Shown here: positions 31,585-39,135 of the stretch, piece after piece
How positions within the stretch are numbered: the stretch's first letter is position 1
How the letters are laid out: each line of letters opens with the position of its first letter
DNA from: an uncultured Oscillospiraceae bacterium
GTDB lineage: Bacteria > Bacillota > Clostridia > Oscillospirales > Oscillospiraceae
Direction: 5' to 3'
DNA length: 64,000 nt
Assembly: GCA_910588635.1 (NCBI GenBank)
Contig: CAJUPW010000011.1
Coordinates: 1 to 64,000, forward strand
Made by a program: the position numbers and the translations under genes
Notes under the pieces: generated by a model
What the model was told of the DNA's origin: nothing
Databases searched by the model: none
Seen by the model: only the letters and a program-made list of their open reading frames with translations

Positions 31585-33785
31585 AATTTCCCTTCCAGCA
31601 GCTCCAGCAGCAGCCGCTCGTTCTCCCCGGCGGCCAGGGCCAGCTGGGCGGATTTCTCCCGCAGCCGGGAGAGCACGCCGTCATAGTCGGCCATCAGCGC
31701 GTCGGCCCGGCGGATGGCCTCAGCGCCGTCGAAGCGCTCCACATCTCCGGCAGAGGGCAGGTTCAGCTCCTCCAGATAGCTGGCCACCTTGGGGTCGTAA
31801 ACCAGCCCCAGGGCGGGAACGGCCATTCGGGCGGCAAAGATCAGGGTGTGCAGCCGCATGGCCACGCACAGCCGGGAACGGCCCAGAACACCCATCAGCT
31901 CCCGGGGGGTGCAGGAGGCGTCCAGCACATGGGCGGGCTCCTCCATCTGCGCCCGGACCCGGCCGGTGACCTCCCGGTCCCGCTCGGGCTGCATCAGCAG
32001 AAACAGAATCTCCAGTCCGTAGGTCCGGCGCAGGTGATCGCACAGCCGGGCCAGCTGCGCCCAGAAGTCCCCCACATTTCGCCACTCCCGCACGGAGACC
32101 ACCGCGAAGGCTGCCGTCCCCTCCAGGCCGGCGGCGGCCAGCAATTGGGCCGTCCGCTTCTCCCCCGCCGGCTCCAGATGGAACACCGGGTCGGCGGTGA
32201 CCCGGACGGGGCGGGCGACCCCCATCCGCTCCAGCTCCCGGGCGGAGGCGTGGTCCCGCAGAGTGACCAGGGAGGCGCGCTCCACCACCCGCTTCACCCG
32301 GCGGCGGTTGGCCAGCCGGCGCACCGGGCCGATGCCGTTGGCGTAGAGCATCACCGGCTTGCGCAGAAGCTGGGCGCACCGGATCACGGACAGGTAGTAG
32401 AGCAGCGACCGGGTGGAGGTGGCGTCCTGAAGCAGGCTCCCGCCTCCGGACAGCAAGGCGTCGCACTGGCGCAGAGCCCGGCACACCCGCCACACCTGGA
32501 ACCGGGGGATAGCCTCCAGGCCGTACTGCCTCCGGGTCTGCTCCGGGTCGTTGGACAGCACCGCCACCGACACATCGCTGCTGGCGGCCCGGATGGCCTG
32601 GTGGATAGACTCCAAAATGGCGTCGTCCCCCGCGTTGCCAAAGCCGTAGTAGCCGCTCATCACCACCCGGTACTTCTTCCGCCGCGCCTTTTCATAGGCG
32701 GACAGACAGTCCGCCGTCATGCGGCTGATCGAATACCGCTCCCGGACCACCTGGCGGCCGAAGGCTCCCAGCTCCTCCCGCCGCCCCGGGGACAGGGCCA
32801 GGGCGGACAGGATGTCCTCCAGCAGCCGCTCCGGGGTGGACACCGGGTCGGTACGGCAGCAGAAATTGGTGTCCACCGCCTTGTCCAGCAGCTCCGGGGT
32901 GAACAGGCCGGCGTGGCCCTGGGCTCCGGAGAGCACCGCCAGCCGACCGGCGGCCATGGCCTCCAGCGCGGCCCGGGACACCCCCACGAACAGGTCGCAG
33001 GCGGCCACGATCCGGTTTACGTCGGTGCGAGGGCCGGTGAGGAGGACGCAGTCCCGCCCTATCTCCCGGTTGACCCGCTCCGCCCGGGCGGTCAGCTCGC
33101 CAAAGGCGTCGCCGCCTCCGGTGACGACAATCCGCACCCCGGGCGCCTGCTCCGCCAGCCGGGGAGCCAGGTCGATGAGCTGCCGGGCGGTGTGGGCCGG
33201 TTCCTGGTCCAGCCGGCTGACGTGGCCCACCACCGGGGCGTCCCCCAGGCCCAGCTCGGCCCGGACCGCCCCGCCGGACACCTCCGGGGAAAATTTCTCC
33301 GTGTCGATGCCGTTGATGGTCAGGGTGATCCGCTCCTGGGCAAGGCCGTACTGCTCCGTCAGATAATCCCGGATGTCCTCCGACACCGCCAGGGTATGTT
33401 CTCCCCAGTTGGACAGCAGCTTCAGCGCCCCGCTCACCTGATATACCCCATGGCAGGATGTGACAAAGGTGAATTTTATCCGCCGCCTTAAAATGCCGCA
33501 CAGGAAGGCGGGAATGCGGGCGTGGGCATGGACGATATCAGGCCGCTCCTCTTCTATAATCCGGCGCAGGATGCCCAGAGACCGGCTCATATCCCGCAGG
33601 CTGCGCCGGTGGAGGGGGGCCTGATAGTGGCGGACGCCGGCAGCCTCGATCTCCGGGACATAGACGCCCCCGTTGGAGACGATGGCCACGTCGTGACCAT
33701 CGCTTCTCAGCTCCTTGGCCAGTTCCACGATGTGGGTCTCCGCCCCTCCGATATCCAGGCCCATGGTGGCCATCAGAATCTTCAT
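31581..33785 (-). CDS. Fusion of GT4 glycosyltransferase and CsaB polysaccharide pyruvyl transferase
   Basis: A 734-residue two-enzyme protein. Residues 1-365 are a family 4 glycosyltransferase (GLDIGGAETHIVELAKELR at the start, RPDIVHAHARIPAF, and C-terminal VSRAALEAMAAGR). From ~372, after a short basic linker YEKARRKK, a complete CsaB domain begins (VVMSGYYGFGNAGDDAILES), with LLSGGGSLLQDATSTRS, ANGIGPV and MRLHTLIFAARMAVP. CsaB adds ketal-pyruvate to secondary cell wall polymer, the ligand of SLH domains. An SLH protein is encoded at 39136. RBS ACAGGAGGGACGGC precedes the ATG. The two halves are in one frame without a frameshift, so the fusion looks real and probably couples sugar addition and pyruvylation. 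Confidence 0.9.
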   Translation of the reverse strand: MKILMATMGLDIGGAETHIVELAKELRSDGHDVAIVSNGGVYVPEIEAAGVRHYQAPLHRRSLRDMSRSLGILRRIIEEERPDIVHAHARIPAFLCGILRRRIKFTFVTSCHGVYQVSGALKLLSNWGEHTLAVSEDIRDYLTEQYGLAQERITLTINGIDTEKFSPEVSGGAVRAELGLGDAPVVGHVSRLDQEPAHTARQLIDLAPRLAEQAPGVRIVVTGGGDAFGELTARAERVNREIGRDCVLLTGPRTDVNRIVAACDLFVGVSRAALEAMAAGRLAVLSGAQGHAGLFTPELLDKAVDTNFCCRTDPVSTPERLLEDILSALALSPGRREELGAFGRQVVRERYSISRMTADCLSAYEKARRKKYRVVMSGYYGFGNAGDDAILESIHQAIRAASSDVSVAVLSNDPEQTRRQYGLEAIPRFQVWRVCRALRQCDALLSGGGSLLQDATSTRSLLYYLSVIRCAQLLRKPVMLYANGIGPVRRLANRRRVKRVVERASLVTLRDHASARELERMGVARPVRVTADPVFHLEPAGEKRTAQLLAAAGLEGTAAFAVVSVREWRNVGDFWAQLARLCDHLRRTYGLEILFLLMQPERDREVTGRVRAQMEEPAHVLDASCTPRELMGVLGRSRLCVAMRLHTLIFAARMAVPALGLVYDPKVASYLEELNLPSAGDVERFDGAEAIRRADALMADYDGVLSRLREKSAQLALAAGENERLLLELLEGKL

Positions 33786-33813
33786 GCCGTCCCTCCTGTC
33801 TTAGGACCCGTAC

Positions 33814-34323
33814 TCAGTCCTCAATGTCAACTACGACCCCGTTAAAGGACGCCCGGTTGGTCCGGTAGGTCCTGGAGGAGTTGACCCCCACCTCATAGAC
33901 CCGGTTGATGGTATAGCTCCGGCCGTCGCTTACCCCGGAGCCCCTGACGGTAATCAGCAGGTCCACCGTGCCCTCCACCTCGATCTGGGGCGCTGTCCCG
34001 TCCTGCATGTTCTCCTCCAGCGCGATGCCGGGGTCATTGAGCACCTGGACCTGGGTAATCTCCCCCACCGGCCCGCTGCCGCTGGAGTAGTTGGCGTCGT
34101 ATACCTTGTCTCCCACCCGGATGGCGCCGGTGAGGTAGTCCTCCATTCCGACGGTCTGAATCTGGAAGGTGATGCTCTGTTCCCTCACTGTCCCAGAGCC
34201 GGTGGGGGTGGCGTTGTTCTTGACATACACAGCCGCCGCGATGACCGCCACCGCGGCGATCACCAGCAGGTCGATGACGCTGATTTTACCGAACAGACGG
34301 CCGTCCCGGTCTATGATCCTCAT
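33814..34323 (-). CDS. DUF4330-type membrane-anchored protein (1)
   Basis: A 169-residue protein. Its start, DRDGRLFGKISVIDLLVIAA, with one membrane helix at ~15-33, is typical of DUF4330. The rest is a beta-rich extracytoplasmic domain (EQSITFQIQTVGMEDYLTGA, and RVGDKVYDANY). It overlaps the upstream DUF4330-like gene by 4 nt and lies in the murJ-csaB operon. The function of this family is unknown; its place suggests a part in export or assembly of cell wall polysaccharide. Inference only. Confidence 0.8.
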   Translation of the reverse strand: MRIIDRDGRLFGKISVIDLLVIAAVAVIAAAVYVKNNATPTGSGTVREQSITFQIQTVGMEDYLTGAIRVGDKVYDANYSSGSGPVGEITQVQVLNDPGIALEENMQDGTAPQIEVEGTVDLLITVRGSGVSDGRSYTINRVYEVGVNSSRTYRTNRASFNGVVVDIED

Positions 34324-34817
34324 TTCGCCACCTCCTCAATGGACACCACGGGCCCGGCGCCCATATAGCCGATCCCCCGCAGATAGGCGGTGCTGCCCAC
34401 CCGCAGCTCATAGCCGCCGTCCAGCGTGATGGCGCTGTCGGTGATCTGACAGGGGGACTCCAGAGTGAGCAGGATATCCTCAAAAGCATCCGTCTCCGCC
34501 CAGACCTTCCGAAGGTTTTCCCGGTCCAGCACCCGCCGGCGGCAGGGGACCGCTTCCACAGCCGTCACCTCGCCCACCACATAGTTCTTGATATTGTCGG
34601 CCACCTGATCTCCTGTCCGGATCAGCTCGCTGGTGCCGAGGATGCAGCGCTGAAGCCGGACCGTATACCGGACGCTGGAGGTGGACGCGGGGGCCGCCTC
34701 GTCGGGAATCTGGGGCTTCATGGCGGTCCACAGCAGGAAGGCCCCCACCGCCAGGGCCAGCGCCAGAACGATGCCGTCAAAGAGGTTCAGGCGCAGGCGG
34801 AATTTCTTCTGTTCCAT
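34320..34817 (-). CDS. DUF4330-like membrane-anchored protein (2)
   Basis: A 165-residue protein with the same layout as its downstream neighbour: a short basic N-terminus, one helix (LFDGIVLALALAVGAFLLW), and a beta-rich outer domain with RYTVRLQRCILGTSELIRTG and QVADNIKNYVVGEVTAV. The pattern (inhibitory strand, RTGDQV, GEVTxV) resembles that of the DUF4330 protein at 33814, so the pair looks like an ancient tandem duplication. The start codon follows AAAGGAGCC located inside the end of the GT4 gene. Confidence 0.7.
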   Translation of the reverse strand: MEQKKFRLRLNLFDGIVLALALAVGAFLLWTAMKPQIPDEAAPASTSSVRYTVRLQRCILGTSELIRTGDQVADNIKNYVVGEVTAVEAVPCRRRVLDRENLRKVWAETDAFEDILLTLESPCQITDSAITLDGGYELRVGSTAYLRGIGYMGAGPVVSIEEVAK

Positions 34818-35939
34818 TTATTTGGCTCCTTTCAGAATGTCCAGGTAGATGCTCTCTGTATTTTTGGCGAAGGCCTCGCCGGTAAAGCTGTTCTCATAGC
34901 GCTCTCTCGCCCTTCGGCCCATGGCCTGCCGCTCCTCGGGGCGGTCCATCAGCCGCTCCATGGCGTCCGCCAGGGCGGCGGCGTCCCGGCTGGGGAAAAT
35001 CAGGCCGGTCCGGCTGTCCTCCACCACCCAGGGGTTGCCGCCGTAGTCGCTGGCGATGGAGGGCAGTCCCAGGCTCATCCCCTCCAACAGGGCCATGGAG
35101 GTGGCCTCGGTGCCGTAGGAGCAGTTGAGCTGCACGTCCAGAATGTTCAGCAGGGCGGCCACGTCGGACCGGAAGCCCAGCAGGCGGAGCCTGTCCCCCA
35201 CGCCGGCGTTTTGGACGGCATGGGCCAGCTCCTCCTCAAAGGGGCCCGTCCCCGCCGCCAGAACGGTGAAGTCCTTCCGCCCCCGCTCCATGAGCAGGCG
35301 GACCGCCTCCACCAGATACAGGTGGCCCTTGTAGTCCTCCAGCCGGGCAAAAATACCGAATACCACCGCCCCCGGCGGAATGGACAGCTCCTCCCGCAGC
35401 GCCGCCCGCTCCTCCTCAGAGGTCCGGGGCACCGGCGCGGTGCCGTTCATCACCACCGTGATCTTGTTCGGAGACACGCCGCCCTGGACCAGATTGTCCC
35501 GGGCGGCGGGGCTGACGGCGATGATCCGGTCGGCGCAGCGCTCGTTGACCAGCTTGTTGACCCACCGTCCCGGGGGATACCGCAGCCTGGCGGGGACGGG
35601 AAAGGCGGAGTGCCGGCTGTACACCACAGGGATGCGGCAGCTCCTGGCCGCCGCCCGCCCGGACAGACAGCCGTGGGTGTGAACCAGATCAGGGCCGGTC
35701 TCCCGAAACAGCCTTTTCAGCGCGCCCATGCCGGCCCGGCTCCAGGAGCGGTCCGCGATTCCGTCCACCTCATAGACCAGGGCCCCGGCCTCCTCCAGAG
35801 GGGCCTTCAGCATACTCCCCCGGGGCAGGGCGGCCAGCAGCTCAAAGCGGCTTCGGTCGGCATAGCGCAGATAGTTCAGCAGCACCCGGCCCGCCCCGCC
35901 GATATTGGTGTCGCTGATGACGTTCATCACCCGGATCAT
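34818..35939 (-). CDS. Family 4 glycosyltransferase
   Basis: A 373-residue GT-B enzyme. The N-terminal motif is VISDTNIGGAGRVLLNYLR, the C-terminal donor-binding part includes FGIFARLEDYKGHLYLVEA and EATSMALLEGMSLGLPSIAS with the conserved EGM-x-LG glutamate. The ATG overlaps the O-antigen-ligase-like stop by 4 nt (35936-35939). A long in-frame upstream extension is rejected for that reason. In the operon context it likely adds a sugar to a wall or secondary cell wall polymer on the cytoplasmic side. Donor and acceptor are unknown. Confidence 0.92.
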   Translation of the reverse strand: MIRVMNVISDTNIGGAGRVLLNYLRYADRSRFELLAALPRGSMLKAPLEEAGALVYEVDGIADRSWSRAGMGALKRLFRETGPDLVHTHGCLSGRAAARSCRIPVVYSRHSAFPVPARLRYPPGRWVNKLVNERCADRIIAVSPAARDNLVQGGVSPNKITVVMNGTAPVPRTSEEERAALREELSIPPGAVVFGIFARLEDYKGHLYLVEAVRLLMERGRKDFTVLAAGTGPFEEELAHAVQNAGVGDRLRLLGFRSDVAALLNILDVQLNCSYGTEATSMALLEGMSLGLPSIASDYGGNPWVVEDSRTGLIFPSRDAAALADAMERLMDRPEERQAMGRRARERYENSFTGEAFAKNTESIYLDILKGAK

Positions 35940-37381
35940 AGGCCCCTCCTCTCCGGCAATTCGCTCCGCCTGGCGCACAGCGCTCCCAGAGCCAGAAAGA
36001 CCCAGAACAGGAAGAGCACCCGGTAGTTGTAGAAGGAGTAATCCGTCATGGCCTGGACCAGAAAGCCCGCCGCCCCGCCGGTAAAGGCCACCTGATTCAG
36101 CCGGCTGCTCCAGTCCTTCTCCCGGCTGAGGCTGACGCACATCATACGGAAATAGACGAACAGCAGAATCAGAAAGACGGCCAGGGCTGCGGCTCCCGCG
36201 TCGCAGGTGATCTGGAGAAACAGGTTGTGGGAGTGGGGGGCGTCGATGCCGTTATAGCTGTAGGCGGGATAGACCATGTTGAAGGCCTCCGCCCCCGGTC
36301 CGATGCCGCACAGCCAGTAGTCCTTCAGCATGTCCAGGGTGCCCATCCAGATGTGGACCCGGTAGGCGGTGGAGGCGTCGGCCAGGTTGCCGATACTGGC
36401 AAAGCGGTCGATGACGGTCTTGGGAAGGGTAAACCACATCAGCGCCAGGGCGGGCGGGATGAGCAGCATCAGCCGGGGGCTGAGCAGGATGAAGAATACC
36501 GCCCCCGCAAACAGCAGGCCCAGCCAGGCCCCCCGGGAAAAGGTGAGGATCATGCACAGGCACATCAGGGCGCAGCACACCAGGTAAAAGGCCCGGCCGG
36601 TCCAGCTCTTGGCGGACAGCAGCTTGGCCCCGCCGATGGGGATGGCCAGGATCAGGTACTGGCCCAGCATATTGGGGTTGTTCAGGGTGGAGGCCACCCG
36701 GAACTGGATGGTGGAGAACATGTCGCTGTCCACCCAGGCCTCCGACTGGTAGCCAAAGCGGAAGAGGTACTGCAAAATGCCCCAGGCCGACACCGTGGCG
36801 GCAGCCAGCACCATGGCGGTGAGGATGGCGTCCAGCTGGGCGCGGCTGTCCACCGCGTTTATCAGCACAACGGCAAAGAGGATAAAGGCCGCCGAGAGCA
36901 GGCCGGGTTTCAGGCTGGCGCGCAGGTTGACGGAGAACAGCGTCCCCGCCATATAGACGGCGGCGTACAGGATGATATATCGGTTGACGGGGGTCCAGAC
37001 CAGCTTCCGCTCCCGGCTGCGCACCAGGGCCAGCAGCAGCGAGCAGCAGCTCACCGCCGTCATCCCCAGCACCGCCATCGTGGGCACCAGGGGAGCTGAC
37101 ATCACGGGCAGCAAGCACCAGAACCAGGTGTTGGTGAACACGCTGCCCTTGAACAGCCACTCCAGATGCAGAAGCTCATACAGCCGGCACAGCGCCCCCC
37201 GGACGGCTGACCACAGCTTGTAAAAGACGCTGCCCTCCGACAGCTCCGGGCCCCATCCCGCCGGGTGGAGGAACCACCGGACTATGGCGCTGCCCCGCCA
37301 CTGCTCTCCGCACCAGCCGCACAGGGCCATCAGCCAGCGCCAGAGGAAGCTGGCATTTAACATGTTCTTCGCTCGTTCCAT
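35936..37381 (-). CDS. O-antigen ligase-family membrane protein
   Basis: A 481-residue polytopic protein with about ten hydrophobic segments. The Wzy/WaaL-type outer loop contains IWMGTLDMLKDYWLCGIGPG and the histidine-bearing DAPHSHNLFLQ motif that marks this family. Such enzymes join lipid-linked glycan to an acceptor or polymerise repeats outside the membrane. In a Gram-positive, it may polymerise or ligate wall polysaccharide. It lies 3 nt after murJ and overlaps the next GT4 gene, so it belongs to the envelope operon. RBS is GAGG at 9-10 bp from the ATG. Confidence 0.88.
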   Translation of the reverse strand: MERAKNMLNASFLWRWLMALCGWCGEQWRGSAIVRWFLHPAGWGPELSEGSVFYKLWSAVRGALCRLYELLHLEWLFKGSVFTNTWFWCLLPVMSAPLVPTMAVLGMTAVSCCSLLLALVRSRERKLVWTPVNRYIILYAAVYMAGTLFSVNLRASLKPGLLSAAFILFAVVLINAVDSRAQLDAILTAMVLAAATVSAWGILQYLFRFGYQSEAWVDSDMFSTIQFRVASTLNNPNMLGQYLILAIPIGGAKLLSAKSWTGRAFYLVCCALMCLCMILTFSRGAWLGLLFAGAVFFILLSPRLMLLIPPALALMWFTLPKTVIDRFASIGNLADASTAYRVHIWMGTLDMLKDYWLCGIGPGAEAFNMVYPAYSYNGIDAPHSHNLFLQITCDAGAAALAVFLILLFVYFRMMCVSLSREKDWSSRLNQVAFTGGAAGFLVQAMTDYSFYNYRVLFLFWVFLALGALCARRSELPERRGL

Positions 37382-37384
37382 GGC

Positions 37385-38950
37385 TCAACCTCGTTTCAAT
37401 ATCTTTTTCACCAGAGATACGCACAGCCCCGTCTCCTCCACCCGCAGCGCCAGGGTCAGCAGGAAGTAGAGGACCACGCCGGACAGGGCGCACAGGCCCA
37501 GGCACAGCAGCTCCCCCGGCTTTCCCGCCGGGAACAGGGGGGACAGCGCCTCCAACAGGGCCCTTGCGCACAGCCCCATGACGGCGGCGGCCAGCGCCAT
37601 TTTAAGCAGGTCCCGCAAGGCGGCTTTGTCCAGCGCCCTTCCGCCCCGGCGCTGGAGGGGCAGGAGCAGCAGAACGGCGTATACCGTGGCTGAAGCGGCC
37701 GAGGCCAGAGCCAGCCCCGCCACCGAAAGTCCCAGAATACTGCACAGAGCGATATTCACCGCGATGGCCGCGCCCCCCGCCAGGAGGGGCACCTTCCCCT
37801 CCTGGCGGGCGAAGTAGGCCCGGCTGAGGATGTTTTGCACGGCGTAGCCCGCCATGCCCAGGGACATCCAGCTCAGGGCGGAGGAGGTGATGTCCGCCGC
37901 GAAGGCGTCAAACTCTCCGCCGCCGTAAATCAGGGAGATCAGGGGCCTGGCCACCGCCGCCAGTCCCGCCGACATGGGCATGACAAAGAACAGGGTCAGC
38001 CGCAAAGTCCGCCGGACGGTCTCCTGAAAGTCCCCCTCCCGCCCGCCGGCGGTGAGCCGGGACAGCTTGGGGAAAATCACGTTGGTCACCGACAGGACAA
38101 ACACCCCCGCAATCACCAGATAGAGGTTGGAGGAGTACTCCAGAGCGGCCACTCCCGCTCCGTCGTACAGGCGGGAGCCGAACCGGGAATTGATGGCCAG
38201 AATGATGGGCTGCACCCAGGTGGACACCATCACCGGCCCCATGAGGAGCAGCACCTTTTTCATCCCCTCCGACCGCACCTCCAGGCCGGGCCGTAGGGGG
38301 CTGTTCAGTTTGCGCAAGGGGGGCAGGAGGATGGCCCCCTGCAAAAACCAGCCCAGCAGGTAGGCCCCCGCCAGTCCGTAAATGCCCAGCTCGGCGTCCA
38401 GGGTAAAAAAGTAGGCGATAATCACTAGGTTGGACACCGCCGACATGAGGGCGGGGGCGGTAAAATGGTCCTGGGCCTGGAGCACTCCCACCAGACAGAA
38501 GGCCACGCCGGAGAAGAGGACGGTGGGGAACATCACTCGGGTCAGCGAAACGGCCAGAGCCGCGGTCTGGGGGTCGGAGTAGTCGGCGAAGAGGGCCACG
38601 AAGGGTCCGGGGAATACCATCCCCGCCAGAGTGAGGGCCCCGGTGAGCAAAGCGACCACCGTGAGAAAGCAGCCTGCGAAGCGCAAGGCCTCCTGTTTCC
38701 CCTTTTTTTCCAGATACTCGCTGAACACCGGAATAAAGCAGGCGGCAATGGCGGAGGCGAACACCGCGTCGAAAAATACCCGGGGAATTCGGCTGGCCGT
38801 GAAAAAGGCGTTGGCCGCCGGACCCGTGCTGTAGTGAACGGCCAGCAGCCTGTCCCGGTAGAGGCCCAGTACCTTGCCGATGAGCGTGACCGCCATCACA
38901 AAGCTGACAGTCCTGGCCGCGCTGTCGTGCCGCTGCTCCAGAGTGTCCAC
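37385..38950 (-). CDS. MurJ/MviN lipid II flippase-family protein
   Basis: A 521-residue MOP-superfamily transporter with ~14 hydrophobic segments. Family motifs: RTVSFVMAVTLIGKVLGLYRD, ASRIPRVFFDAVFASA, and IPVFSEYLEKKG. MurJ flips lipid II; in a polysaccharide operon, a MurJ homologue may flip another lipid-linked glycan, so I keep the name at the family level. It is the first gene of the ~10 kb operon, with its own promoter and AAAGGAGGT site. It diverges from the SLH-protein gene. Confidence 0.92.
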   Translation of the reverse strand: MDTLEQRHDSAARTVSFVMAVTLIGKVLGLYRDRLLAVHYSTGPAANAFFTASRIPRVFFDAVFASAIAACFIPVFSEYLEKKGKQEALRFAGCFLTVVALLTGALTLAGMVFPGPFVALFADYSDPQTAALAVSLTRVMFPTVLFSGVAFCLVGVLQAQDHFTAPALMSAVSNLVIIAYFFTLDAELGIYGLAGAYLLGWFLQGAILLPPLRKLNSPLRPGLEVRSEGMKKVLLLMGPVMVSTWVQPIILAINSRFGSRLYDGAGVAALEYSSNLYLVIAGVFVLSVTNVIFPKLSRLTAGGREGDFQETVRRTLRLTLFFVMPMSAGLAAVARPLISLIYGGGEFDAFAADITSSALSWMSLGMAGYAVQNILSRAYFARQEGKVPLLAGGAAIAVNIALCSILGLSVAGLALASAASATVYAVLLLLPLQRRGGRALDKAALRDLLKMALAAAVMGLCARALLEALSPLFPAGKPGELLCLGLCALSGVVLYFLLTLALRVEETGLCVSLVKKILKRG

Positions 38951-38972
38951 CTCCTTTAGACATAATCGGTAT

Positions 38973-39001
38973 ATTGTACATCATATGGAACGATTTTTCA
39001 A
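38973..39001 (-). promoter_or_regulatory. Promoter of the murJ-csaB-znu operon
   Basis: On the minus strand: TTGAAA (39001-38996), 17 bp, TACAAT (38978-38973). It lies only ~60 bp from the divergent SLH gene promoter. Confidence 0.75.
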
Positions 39002-39061
39002 CCGAAGAATCCTGAATGTTTTGTGAACTTCTTTTCTCTGCCCTTTTTCCCGTTTTTTCCA

Positions 39062-39090
39062 TTGAAAGAGGCGGACCGCTCTGTTATAAT
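39062..39090 (+). promoter_or_regulatory. Promoter of the SLH-protein gene
   Basis: TTGAAA (39062-39067), 17-bp spacer, TATAAT (39085-39090). Confidence 0.82.
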
Positions 39091-39135
39091 GTGGGAAATA
39101 CCCTTTGGAACACACCCGACAATAAGGAGCTTACC

